Shown: positions 36,253-46,507 of the stretch, in pieces
Position numbering within the stretch: position 1 is the first letter of the stretch
Layout of the letters: every line of letters begins with the position of its first letter
Assembly (NCBI GenBank): GCA_027625915.1
Contig: JANTQA010000032.1
Coordinates: 13,470,001-13,534,000 of the forward strand
DNA length: 64,000 bases
From: Anaeramoeba flamelloides
Taxonomy: Eukaryota; Metamonada; Anaeramoebidae
Direction of reading: 5' to 3'
The notes under the pieces: generated by a model
Databases searched by the model: none
Seen by the model: only the letters and a program-made list of their open reading frames with translations
Told to the model about the DNA's origin: nothing
Translations under genes and position numbers: made by a program

Positions 36253-38576
36253 TTATTATTATTTTTTAATTATTATTCTTATCATCATAATTTTATTTTT
36301 TTTTGAATTTTATTTAAATTTTTTTTGTTATATTTAAATGTTCAATCTCATAATTTTTAATTTTTGAAAAATATTTAATTTATTTAAGATAAGAAAACTG
36401 TTTAAAGTTTATCTTAACTATTGTTTGATTTAATATAATAAAATATGGTTATTTTATTTTATTTTATTTTATTTTCTATTTTCTCTCTATTTGTTAGTGT
36501 TATAAATACTTTTGTTTTTTTTCAAAAAAGTTAAATTTTATTGAAAGTCAGTACACTTTTTTACCCACAATCAAGTTAATTGAATAAGGCCGAAAAATAA
36601 TTTTTTTTAAAAGTAAAATTCCCGAAAACAATTTTTTTTTTTTAATTTGATTAAGTTGGAATAAAATACATGATTTTCCTTTAGTATATCTAATATTTTT
36701 TTATGTGTTATTGAATTTTTTGTGTGTTATTTTGATTAATTTGAGTGTATGCTAAAAAGTACAATGATTGTATATATTAAATATTTTTAAGAAATGTGTT
36801 TTGATATACGATGTTCCAAACCTACATTGTAATTTGATAGACTTAGAAATGGACTTTTTGTCTCAGTTAAATACAAAAAATTAATCTTTGGTTATATACT
36901 ATCATATATATTTTATGGTTTAACATATGTTTTTTAAAAAAATTTCTTATTTAAAAGACTAAGAAAAAAATCATGTTGTTGACTAAACAAATTCAAAAAT
37001 TCAAAACAAAGATTCCAAAGATCGAAGATAGAATTGATCGTTTCTTTGAAATGGTCTTGCCTTTTGATTTTAAGGTGCTTAGAAATTGAAGATCCAAAAA
37101 AACCTGAAAATTTTTTCAAAATTATTGATCATTCAGAAGGTTTGTAGTGAAAAATTCAAATTTGAATATTTTTTTTATGGGAAATTTTTATTCTGTTATT
37201 AAATTTCAGGGTTTGTAATAGGCTATCACATAATCATAAAATCCTGTCATAAAAAGGCAAGTATGATACAGAAAAGGAATTTTCCGTTTCTTATATGTTC
37301 CACTGTAGGGTTGGAACAGCTGTATCGCCAAAAAAAATATGTGTATGGTATCATCCTAAAAAAAAATATTTTTCAGATCAATCTTCATGTAAAAAAATCT
37401 TATTTATTGATCCAACATTGTATATATTTTATATTCAGCTAAATCCAGAACAATTATAAAAGATTATTAATCATTTTTTTTGTTTTCAAATTTGAAATTC
37501 GATAAAATTAAATAATTATTCCAATTCTAATATACCATTTCCAAAAAAATAGCCATTACATATTTTAATATCAATTGTTTTTTTTTTTATAATACTTTTA
37601 TTACAAACAGAAAAAAATTATTACCTAATCTTTTAAATTTCAAGAAATATTTATAAATATTTGTGAATAAAATTAAAGATGATTTATTTTAGATCTTCAA
37701 GGAGTAAAAATTTTTGATATATTTTTCTTTTATTGATTAAAATATGATAAAAGTGAGATTTTCCAAAAATAAAATTATTTCAAACAATTTTCTACTTTTA
37801 TTTTTTGGATCCAAAAATCCAAAACCAAAAAAGGATTAAGATCTTTTTACTTAAAATTATCTCATAAAAAATCAATCTATTATTTTTAAAATGATAGCTC
37901 ATTTCTCTAAAGTTGATAAATGAGTTTGTATCTCAATCGAAATCCAATTTAAATAATCGCTCTATCACCTTTAGGAAAATAAATAAATAAGATTTGCTAA
38001 TCCCTTAAAGAAAAAAATCATATTGAGATTGAAATTGTAATTCTTCTAGAATTTAAAATCCCAAATATTAATTGAAACAAAATCCACCTTCTTAGTATTA
38101 AGATTGCCAGAAAAGGATTAGTTCAAATCTGTCAGAAACTGAAATTGAATTTTAAAATAAATCCAATTTACCGAACTCAAATTTTTTGGGAAATTCTTTA
38201 ATAATGATCCAATTTTGATATATTATATATTTGATTTTATTATCCCTAATATTACAAGAACGATAGGAGTAAAAATGCCAAGAATACCAGTTTTTCAAAA
38301 TAAACATAAAAGGGGGTTTATTATAAAAATAATCAAATTTGTCGACCACAAAAAAATATTCAAATATTTTTATTCTTAAATTTCTGAAATAATTTTTTTT
38401 GTATATGTCAAGTCAATTTCTTCTCAATAGAAATTATTTTGAGTATTGTATTTAACGAAAATTCAATTTTTAAATTTATTTGTTAAATTACAAACTTTTA
38501 AAAAATCAATGGTAATTTTTGACTAAAAAAAAAATCCAAAAGTAACTAAATTTTCAAAAATAGACACAATAAGAAA
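36253..38576. other. 2.3-kb gene-free gap
   Basis: AT-rich intergenic DNA with TTTTA simple repeats just after the ArfGAP stop (36445-36480), probably its 3' flank. A compact fold-back at 37265-37326 is listed separately. The minus-strand frame 36934-37119 has no recognisable features and relies on a non-ATG start. Confidence 0.55.
37265..37326 (+). other. 62-nt fold-back with nested stems (possible structured RNA)
   Basis: GATACAG at the left pairs with CTGTATC at the right (7 bp). Inside are GGAA-TT-TTCC and GTTCCA-9 nt-TGGAAC. Local GC is higher than its surroundings. Cloverleaf-like, but it lacks tRNA consensus positions (no GGTTCRA T-arm, wrong length). Function unknown; could be chance. 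Confidence 0.25.
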
Positions 38577-38577
38577 T

Positions 38578-38848
38578 GATCTCCGAAACTTACATCCAAC
38601 AACAACTAAAACAACACACCTCGTTAAATATTGATTTAGTTTTAAAACATTTCCAAGATAAGATAAATTATTATCTAATGAAGAAACACTAAAAATTGAA
38701 AATTTAAAACAACACTTTGAAGTTAAAAAAACTTTCCATACTTTAAATGATCAGAACTTAAAAAAATTATACTCACCCAAACATTCTTTTGTTGATAAAA
38801 ATAACAAATTAATTCCAAATAGAGGAAAAATAAACCAGAAATTGTTAA
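38578..38848 (+). pseudogene. Coding-like fragment upstream of the acetyltransferase, frame changes once
   Basis: Starts ATG (38578) with MISETYIQQQLKQHTSLNID and LVLKHFQDK. The coding look then continues in another frame (LLSNEETLKIENLKQHFEVK, KLYSPKHSFVDKNNKLIPN, RGKINQKLLIE). The switch coincides with a tandem GATAAGATAA, as if 5 bp had been duplicated. It may be a broken small host gene, an assembly error, or an upstream exon of the GNAT gene; the phase to the GNAT ATG does not fit. No family recognised. Confidence 0.35.
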
Positions 38849-38912
38849 TTGAGGTTGTTTCAATCATTTTTTTACTTTTTACTTTTTTCTCAACCTATTG
38901 CTAGCTGTTTTT

Positions 38913-39702
38913 ATGAGTGAAAAAAACCAAAAAATTTTCATCTTTCGTCAAGAAGACAATTTTGAAATCAAAGAAGACACAAAGCCCATTTCGTTGACTA
39001 ACTTAGAAGAGGAGTATACCATTCGTGAAATCCAAAAAAAAGATTTACAAGAAGTGCGTTTGCTTGATAACAAGCTTTTTCCGATCAGATATAACAATGA
39101 ATTTTATGGCAATTTGTTGTTAGAAAATAGTGTTGGCTTAGTTGCAATTAAAAAAGAAACAAGTAAAATTGTTGGAGTTATAACAGGCAGACTAAAATTA
39201 ATTGACAATGGTTGGTTTTCACAAAAGACTCGACAAGCTTATATTATGGTAATTTTGATTGATTTTTTTTATTTTCTCTTTAACTTTTTACTTTCTTTTC
39301 TTGTTGTTGATTTTTTAATTCTTCTTTTGTTTTGTGCTATAACCTTGATCTTCTTGTTTTTAAATTTCCCAGACTTTTGGTGTCGAGGAAAATGAAACTC
39401 ACAAAGGAATTGGGTTTAATCTCATAAATATAGCTGTAAATAAATTCCAATCACGATTAAATGTTGATGAAGTTTCTTTGCATGTCTTAAGATCGAACAT
39501 AAGAGGAATTTCTTTTTATAAAAAATTTGGCTTCAAAGTAACAAATATCCTCAAAGAATATTATTCGTTTAATAACAAAAAGCATGACGCTTTGGTAATG
39601 GTTTATAATAACATTGCAAGAGAACAAAAACTGAAAAAAACTGAAAACCCTTTTGTGTCTTTTGGTTCAAATCTTTGGGCTTGCCTCAGCAGTTGTTGTT
39701 GA
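38913..39702 (+). CDS. GNAT N-alpha-acetyltransferase, NAA50/NAA60-like
   Basis: Two exons, 38913-39248 and 39373-39702 (221 aa); intron GTAATT..CCCAG in phase 0. The start is the ATG giving MSEKNQKIFIFRQ. Upstream frame (MLAVF) needs a non-ATG start. GNAT features: YTIREIQKKDLQEVRLLDNK, LFPIRYNNEFYGNLL (the FP-x-x-Y substrate-loop signature of NAA50/NAA60), AYIM joined by splicing to TFGV (beta-4), the acetyl-CoA loop in ETHKGIGFNLI (Q/R-x-x-G-x-G degenerate at its first position), and VSLHVLRSNIRGISFYKKFG FKV typical of the last helix. It would acetylate protein N-termini starting with Met or the like. The C-terminus CLSSCC is a cysteine cluster suitable for lipidation; NAA60 is known to be Golgi-anchored through its C-terminus, so membrane location is plausible but inferred. 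Confidence 0.87.
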
Positions 39703-40836
39703 TCAGAATTACAAATCACAAATGAGGCTTTACATTTTTTCATCTCATTTTTAACACACAACCGACAATTTAATTGTCATTTTGTTGGCTTTTGTGCCTC
39801 TTTTTTTTTTAAAAAAATTGTCCTTAATTTTTATTGTTAAAATCCATATGTACAACGTTTAAAAAATTAAAACAATTATTATTTCTTTGTACCTTTTTCT
39901 TTCCGATTTTTTCTTTCTTTTTTCTTTCTTTTTTCTTCTTTTTTATTTCTCCAAAGCAACTTGAAAAACAAAATTCGTTTGGAAATTAAAGTTACTGTAA
40001 AATCTCTCGGCAAATATTCTTCCAAACAACAAATTGTGTAAAAGGATTTATTAAATACTTCTTGGAAATTCTATTTCTTTGGATCTATCATTAGGAATCA
40101 CATTAAAAAATCAAAAAGTGAAAAATTTTTTGCATTTAATCCGAAAAAGTTTGTAAATATAAAATTAAATCAAGTCAATATTTTTTTTTTTTACATGGTG
40201 TTTGTTCACGGTTTCTTGGGAGGTTTTTCTCACAAACTGTCCATATGTTTTTATTATTAAATGAAAGGCAGTATGTTCACAATTAACTTTCCGAGTTTTG
40301 TAATGAATAAACTTTCTTCCTTTCAAGCATCCAAAAAAATATTCCAGTTATCAATTATTTTTTATAATTGATCTTTAAAGGACAAATAAGAAATAATTGG
40401 AATAATATGAATATTAGAGAATTGATGGAATACCTCTGATGTAAATTTAATCAATTTGGATATTTTCTTGAAAAATTAAAATTCTTCGGGCATCATTGAA
40501 AAAAAAAAGATAATGCTGGCTTTGATCTTCTATTAAAGATCAAAGAAATTTCGAACAGATATCAATGAGATTGTGATAAAATTTTTAGAACTGTTTTATA
40601 ACATTAAAACAATGAGATTATGTGTAGTGGTGTTATTTTGCAATAAAAAATTTTTGCCAAACAATTAAGGATAAAAGAATAAGAGAAAAACAGAAAAAAG
40701 AAATTTAAAAAAAATTGATTTTGTAATAAAAATCTTCAATGTTCTATTCTTGTATAAATTTAAATCTTAATAAAAAGTTATCATAACATGAAAAAATATT
40801 AGAGATCATAGTAAATATAGAATTTTTTCGTACATA

Positions 40837-41033
40837 CAATCAGTTCCACTTTTAATTTACAAACTTTCAACACACATTAAGGTATGAAAAAAATCTCTAA
40901 TTAAAGCATATATTTTGGAATTTTTTTTACACAAATTTTTTTACAAGAATTTGAATTTTGTGCCTTGATTTGAGATTTTTTTTTACCTTAAATTTTGTTG
41001 GTATTTTTATGTTTTAAAAGTGGAACTATGTGT
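40837..41033. mobile_element. Family-A MITE (copy 5)
   Basis: TA at both sides (40835-40836, 41034-41035), left CAATCAGTTCCACTTTTAAT, right TTTTAAAAGTGGAACTATGTG. Inner arms as in the other copies. The right tip is diverged. Confidence 0.78.
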
Positions 41034-41159
41034 ATTGATGGGATAATTAATAATTAATTTTTACACTATTTCTGTCTATTTTCTTAAAATTGTTTTATTT
41101 TACATATATTATGGATATTTTTCAAACAGGGAATCAATTATTTGTACTAGTAAAGAATC

Positions 41160-41395
41160 ATTTTTTCTTTTAAATTAGAAAAAATATTTTTCTATTTGAT
41201 TTCCCCTTTGTTTTTTTTTTGTGATTTTTAAAATGAACAGAAATTTAAGAAATTTTCGGTTTATTCCAAGAAGTAAAAAAAAAACATTAACTTTTCCAGA
41301 ATTTAAAAGAATTGAGCAAAATATTTGATTTATCTCTATTCTTTTGAATTCTGGAAAGGCTAGGCACTTGACGGGCACTTTCATTATTTATCATC
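41160..41395. repeat. Family-F nested hairpin repeat (copy 1)
   Basis: TTTCCAGAATTTAAAAGAAT pairs with ATTCTTTTGAATTCTGGAAA. An outer arm AAATTTAAGAAATTTTCGGT lies before it, and the motif AGGCACTTGACGGGCACTTT follows. The same blocks recur in tandem at 63318-63770. Confidence 0.65.
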
Positions 41396-42848
41396 GGTTA
41401 TTTTTTTTTTCGGAATTAGAGTTTTTTTAGAAGAAAATAGTGTTTATAAAACTTGTAGTAATTATCTATTCAAGTAAGTGCCTTAACACTGAATTAAAAT
41501 AAAAACTATTTTTTCATTTATTTAAAAAATGTTTACATCTAAAAAATACCTTTTTTTTCCTGACAATAGATTCTTAAAAATCATAGTACTGAAAAACAAT
41601 AATAAACACAATGATTTCAAAAAAAATGAATTTATGGAATCTTGGTTGTATTTTGAATAAAATTCTGTAATTATTATGATGAAATGTTAATTAAAGTTTT
41701 AGGTTTATCTGACTTTGAATTTTCATTTTTTATTTTTCTACTTATTAGAAAATTGTATCTCAGTTTTTTTTTTTACGGTTCTAGGTGTTTAAAGATAAGA
41801 AGACAAATATGCACACATTTTTCAGATTCAAAAAGGTTTTTGTTGTTAAATCTTCAATCCATATACAGATTTTTGAAATATTGAATTTTAATATTTCATA
41901 AAGTTCTCGGAATTCTTCTGATTTTGTGAAATAAAACAATGTTTTTGGAAATTCAAATAATATTTTCTCTTTTTTCTCCAAAAAATCTCAATTTATTCTT
42001 TCAGCATTTTTTTCATTCTTTTTTAAATTCTTTTTTATTTGAAGAATCATAGTTCTTGTTTATGTGTTTATTATTATCCCATTAGTATCTTTATTTTTTT
42101 TTCTTATGAATTGGTCGATATTTTGAGAACAAATTTAATTTTAAGTAAAAGGGTCTAAATGGGTAGCTACATTTTTCCAATTTTAAAGTGTCAAGGTTTT
42201 TTCAAAATAACAACATTAAAATCATTTCTATATAAATAAATTAATATTTTAATTTCTAGGATAGTATCAATGATACTCATCATATAATATATTTCCTACC
42301 ATTTAAAAAATAGAAATTAATGAAAAATGAAAAAATTGATCCAGAAAAAATAAATAAAAATCATTTATTACTTGATATTCTTGGTAGAATTTTAACACAG
42401 TTATTTTTCTTAACTTGGATTTACTTTTAATTCTGAATGAAAAAACTTTTTTTTTTGGTAAATTTTTGATCAATAAATTACTTTTTATTTCTAAAGAAAT
42501 TTTAAAAATGAATTTAAAAATCCTATTTTTATTTAATTCATCTAATTCTAATTTTTATTTTAGAAAATAGGATATTTTTAAATTTTTCTTCAGAAAAAAA
42601 GATTTATGGGATGTATTTGTTTCATTTTAAAATTATTTTTTTTTTCTATTTAAATGAGAAGTAAAATTAATACTGAATCAATTAGAATTTTTTCTAAATT
42701 TTTCTCTTATATTGGGTTGAACCTTTTGTGGTTGTTTTTTTTTATTTCAATAATTCAATTTATTCACTTTAATCTTCTGAAACAATATTCTTAGTTTTTT
42801 AATAGTCTTTGAATAACGAATCTTGAATAATATTTTTAAAAAATGAAT

Positions 42849-43110
42849 ACTAGTATTTGAATTCTAAAAGGGAAAAAAATTTTCACTTCCTTTTCCAGAT
42901 TTTTTTTTATAAAAAATAGAGTTCTCGAGAAATATTTTGTAATTTTTTTTTTTTAGTATTTAAGGGAGGAGTTTTTAACCCCTCTTGTTTGCCCGGATTC
43001 CTAAATTTTTATTAAAGAATTAAATAGTTTGTAATTTTAAAGGTTTATTTGAAATATAAAAATGGAAAATGAAGTGAAAATTTTTTCCCATTCAGAATTC
43101 AAATATCAGT
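42849..43110. mobile_element. Family-C MITE (copy 2, with internal insertion)
   Basis: ACTAGTATTTGAATTCTAAA at the left pairs with GAATTCAAATATCAGT at the right. Subterminal AAATTTTCACTTCCTTTTC pairs with GAAAATGAAGTGAAAATTTT. About 80 bp in the middle (from GGGAGGAGTTTTTAACCCCT to the TTAAATAG stretch) are absent from the other copies. Confidence 0.65.
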
Positions 43111-43134
43111 AGAAAAATAATAATAAATAGTAAT

Positions 43135-43620
43135 GAGACTAGAAATTCAAGGGAATAAATTGTTGAGATTCCTACAAATTAAGAAGATAATAAATCTTCA
43201 AAAATATACTTTTATCGATTTTTATTTTGTTTACATTCTTTGTTTTCAACAAATTTGTTCTAGATTAGTTTTCTTGTTTGGTCTTCAAAAAGAAAAGCTT
43301 TGTTGAAAATGCACACTTTCTGGGTCTATTTGTTTTGGTTTAATCTAGGATTAATTTCACGTATTCCAATACACAGATTTCTTGATCAAAAAACCTAATT
43401 TACTAAAACCTACAATTGAATCAAAAAAAATGTTCAAAAAATTAAAGATTCTACTCCGGTTAACTTTAGTTCTTTTCAGAAACACACTAACAGAACAGTT
43501 ATTGGTTCTTAGTTTCAAAGTTTCTATCCCCCACTGTACTCAAAAAAATCTTTCTTCAGTAAGGTTCTGCACATTTAAAATTTTCAAAATCATAAAATTT
43601 AACTATTTCCTCAAGCCAAA
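43135..43620 (+). repeat. Family-D-related dispersed repeat (copy 3)
   Basis: Aligns with 59870-60370 over most of its length: AATAAATTGTT..ACAAATTAAGAAGA, TTTATYGATTTT, TCAACAAATTT, TTTCTTGTTTGGTCTTC, AAATRCACAC, AAAAAAAATGTTCAAAAAAT, GTTTC(C)AAAGTTTC. Non-coding decay in both copies argues against the overlapping frame 43382-43714 being a gene. Confidence 0.6.
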
Positions 43621-43764
43621 AATCTGGCAAAGTCATGCTAACGAACTTGATTTTAACACACTTCAGAAATCAAAGTCTTTTAAAGGGGACAGTGTAATAC
43701 TGATTGAAAAGTAATTAGAACAAAATATTTCAGTCAACTTTGCAAGTATTTGTTGATTATCAAG

Positions 43765-43895
43765 AAATAATTTTCACTTCATTTTTATTTTACTAAACAC
43801 ATTGCCAAACAAGAAGCTTACTAATTTGTTGTGCAATTTGACACAGGAAATTGGGAATGAAGTTAAAATTTTTCCTATTTAGAATTTCAAAAAAC
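43765..43895. mobile_element. Family-C MITE (copy 3, short)
   Basis: AATTTTCACTTCATTTTTAT at the left and GGAATGAAGTTAAAATTTTT at the right are inverted copies about 100 bp apart. The outer ATTTGAAT tips are weak. Confidence 0.5.
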
Positions 43896-44141
43896 TAGTA
43901 AATAAAACAACAGCTTTTTTTCGAATCTTTCAGAAGTGCTTTGTTGAAAAAATCAAAACAATTCAATTCAGATATTTTGAGAAACAACAAAAGTTTGCAA
44001 AAATATTTTGAATTATTTCAAGAAAGACTTGTGATTTTTCATGAATGACAAAATAAACTTATAAATCAGAATTCTGTTTTACTCAAATACAACTATTTAC
44101 CTTCAAAAATATAAAAAAACAGATCCAAGTTTTTCAGCTTC

Positions 44142-44429
44142 ATGTGTGACTTCAGTTCTTCTCAACTTAAAGAAAATAGAGTTTGGTATGTAATAAAACT
44201 TCTTTTCTCATTCAAAGGTTTAAACTTTGAATTGTTTATTGATCTGGAAGCCGAGAATCCCAATAAAAAACCAAACCATTTTAAAAATGGACAATCTTGC
44301 TTTTTAAGTGATGAAACTTTACTATTCTTGAATCATTTCAAAAACCATAAAAACGGACGAACAAATCTGCCATCACAAATACCGTTCTTTGGTGCTTTAG
44401 CAAAAAAGGAAAAGATAGGAATTTTCTAA
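44142..44429 (+). CDS. Doubtful hypothetical protein (95 aa)
   Basis: ATG frame encoding MCDFSSSQLKENRVWYVIKL then FSFKGLNFELFIDLEAENPN and a Lys/Asn-rich end. It finishes 60 bp before the Stealth gene. Codon use is less homopolymeric than most chance frames, but there is no family and a donor-like GTAATA lies inside. Could be an exon of another gene or random. Confidence 0.22.
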   Translation: MCDFSSSQLKENRVWYVIKLLFSFKGLNFELFIDLEAENPNKKPNHFKNGQSCFLSDETLLFLNHFKNHKNGRTNLPSQIPFFGALAKKEKIGIF

Positions 44430-44489
44430 TTGTTATTTAAGAATGTTTCATTATTTTTAGAAAAAGAAAATCATTTTTTGTGATTTGCC

Positions 44490-45728
44490 ATGAAACGCTC
44501 TTTTAATTCTTCTTTATCAAAAATGTGGAGGCTAAGAAGGAATTTCCAACTGGACTACCAAAAAATATTAATAATCCTTGTTCTTGTTTTTTTGTTTATT
44601 TTATTTTTAAGTCAAAAAAGTATTTCGAAAGCCAAAAAACAACAAAAATCATTGTGCGAAAAAGAAATCAGGGAATTAAAAAAAGATATTAGAATAACCA
44701 AAACCAATTTGAAATATGGAACAAGGGAATTACGGCTCCTTTGGAGGGAGTTAGAAATCGAAAAAAAAGAGGCTGAATATGCAAAGAAGGTCATAACAAA
44801 GAACAGCAATTACCAAACGGAAGGGAACGAACAAAACAACATTGATCTCGTCTACACATGGGGGGGTCTAACGAAAAGCATTGACGCGAGCGACAGGTAC
44901 AATTATGAATTGCAGTATTCGATCAGATCCGTGTACAAGCATTTGCCCTGGATCAACAAAATTTACGTCTTGGTGCACTCTGAGGCCGACTACCCCTATT
45001 GGCTCAAGCAAGCCGACGAGCAAGACAAAGTAATTGTTGTTGACGTGTGCGACTATTTCACAAACCACAAACACTGCCCCACGAGCAATTCGTTTACCGT
45101 CTTTTCGGTGATGCATGGGATCAAGGGCCTCGCAAACAAATTCATCCTGATGGACGACAATGTCTTTTTTAACCAGCCCCTGAAGAAGGAGTACTTTTTC
45201 ACCAAGGATCACCTTCTTCGTGTTTTCGAAAGACACAACCGCATGAACATATACCAAAACGGGAATTTTCGGGACATACATTACCCAGAATATAAATACG
45301 CTGCATACTCATACCTCCCAAAGCCCATGAGGAGAGACTTTATCAACAAATTCCATGAGTACTATCAGGGGTACACAGAGTTTGTGCAATCCCACAATTC
45401 AAGATACCGCGGCATCATTGAAGACTTTGCAATGGTTTATTACGAATACTTCTACGAGAAGGATTGGCTGAAAAGCGAAAACTACAAAAGGATTGGCTTT
45501 TACCAAATACCAATGGAACACGAAGACAATATCATTGAAGAATTCAACAAAATTTATAACGATTTAAAGTCAAAAGAAGTGAAAGTTTTTAATTGTAACG
45601 ACGATTTCTCAACAGAATCAGAGATTTATAAAAAACAACTCAAAGTGCTATTTAGTTTTTATAATAAATTATATCCAGAAGTACCCTTTTTCGAAGTAGA
45701 AAACCCTAACCATCACAAATATTTCTAA
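44490..45728 (+). CDS. Stealth-family protein (sugar-phosphate transferase-like), type II membrane protein
   Basis: Single exon, 412 aa. Short basic N-tail, one membrane segment (residues 26-40, ILIILVLVFLFILFL), a coiled-coil-like Lys/Glu region (45-105), then a lumenal catalytic part. Stealth signatures: CR1-like IDLVYTWGG (118-126; the usual DGSDP is lost), CR2 YNYELQYSIRSVYKHLPWIN (138-157), KIYVLVHSEADYPYWL, CPTSNSFTVFSVMHGIKGL, and the acidic KFILMDDNVFFNQPL (217-231). A CR4-like end is VKVFNCNDDFSTES..YPEVPFFE. Stealth proteins include GlcNAc-1-phosphotransferase (GNPTAB) and bacterial capsule hexose-1-phosphate transferases; here a Golgi enzyme transferring sugar-phosphate is likely. 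Bases 44860-45430 are strikingly GC-rich for this genome (many GCC, GAC, CTC, AAC codons), unlike its own two ends. Confidence 0.88.
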   Translation: MKRSFNSSLSKMWRLRRNFQLDYQKILIILVLVFLFILFLSQKSISKAKKQQKSLCEKEIRELKKDIRITKTNLKYGTRELRLLWRELEIEKKEAEYAKKVITKNSNYQTEGNEQNNIDLVYTWGGLTKSIDASDRYNYELQYSIRSVYKHLPWINKIYVLVHSEADYPYWLKQADEQDKVIVVDVCDYFTNHKHCPTSNSFTVFSVMHGIKGLANKFILMDDNVFFNQPLKKEYFFTKDHLLRVFERHNRMNIYQNGNFRDIHYPEYKYAAYSYLPKPMRRDFINKFHEYYQGYTEFVQSHNSRYRGIIEDFAMVYYEYFYEKDWLKSENYKRIGFYQIPMEHEDNIIEEFNKIYNDLKSKEVKVFNCNDDFSTESEIYKKQLKVLFSFYNKLYPEVPFFEVENPNHHKYF

Positions 45729-46507
45729 AAAAAAAATACAAAATACCATTTTGTAGAATACAATCTAATTTTAATAATCTTGTGAGCAAAAAAATTTTCT
45801 CTTTTTTTTCCTTTTCCTCTTCTCTATCTCTGTCTCTATATCTTTTTCTTTTTCTTTTTCCTTTTTTGTTTTCCTTTTCTTTCTCTTTTCTTTCTCTTTT
45901 CTTTTATATACTTTATTTTAATCTCTTTTATATACTTTATTTTAGTCATGGATTTTTGAATTTTTTTGGTTTTGTATTTGCTTAGTAAAAATTTTATTAA
46001 GTAAAGTGAAAAAACCAGTTTTAATTCAGATTTCTTTAGGAAAGTTAAGAAAGACTAACATTTTTCTGACCATTAATATAAAAAAATAAATATTAAACTA
46101 TTTCGAAAAATGAGGGGTAAATTTATTTTAAATCATTTTTCTTCAACTAAATTCTAATACGGCTCTTGAAAGATCCATAATTGTTATTGATCATTTATTG
46201 AAGTATCAATATTAATACAATTTGGTTGCTATTTGCAATTACTTTTACCAATGGTAATACAAATCTCTGATCTCTCAATTTTGGATGATAATGATTCTTT
46301 TTCGGTTTGGTTCAAAATCATTGTTTCAAAAGAGGATTAATTTATACATATTAAAAAGAAGACTAAAAAATGTAAAATGTAGTTTGTTTTCTAAAATATT
46401 AAGACACCACTTTTTGCATTGTGTTGAAGAGAATTTTTTATTAATTTTTTTTTTTTAGTCTACAAGTGTTAACAAGCTTTCTCACTTGTCTGAGATTTTT
46501 TTTTTTT

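Larger units (their letters stand above)
39703..44489. other. 4.8-kb gap with hairpin repeats
   Basis: Holds a segment resembling the inside of the 62-kb family-E element (40330-40660), a family-A MITE (40837-41033), a family-F hairpin (41160-41395), two family-C elements (42849-43110, 43765-43895) and a family-D-related segment (43135-43620). Frames 41684-41981 look like chance. 43382-43714 overlaps the repeat and is rejected as a gene. 44142-44429 is listed as doubtful. Confidence 0.55.

Noticed and set aside
37265-37326. tRNA-like cloverleaf
   Set aside because: Seven-bp outer stem present, but no D-loop or T-loop consensus and too short; kept only as a possible structured element.
43382-43714. 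110-aa frame beginning at a non-ATG codon
   Set aside because: It overlaps a dispersed repeat whose partner at 59870-60370 is full of stops in the same alignment; no family resemblance.
44868-45281. 137-aa minus-strand frame inside the Stealth gene
   Set aside because: Antisense shadow caused by the GC-rich codons of the real gene.
45782-45985. Ser/Leu/Phe-rich 67-aa frame
   Set aside because: Pure T/C low-complexity sequence after the Stealth gene.
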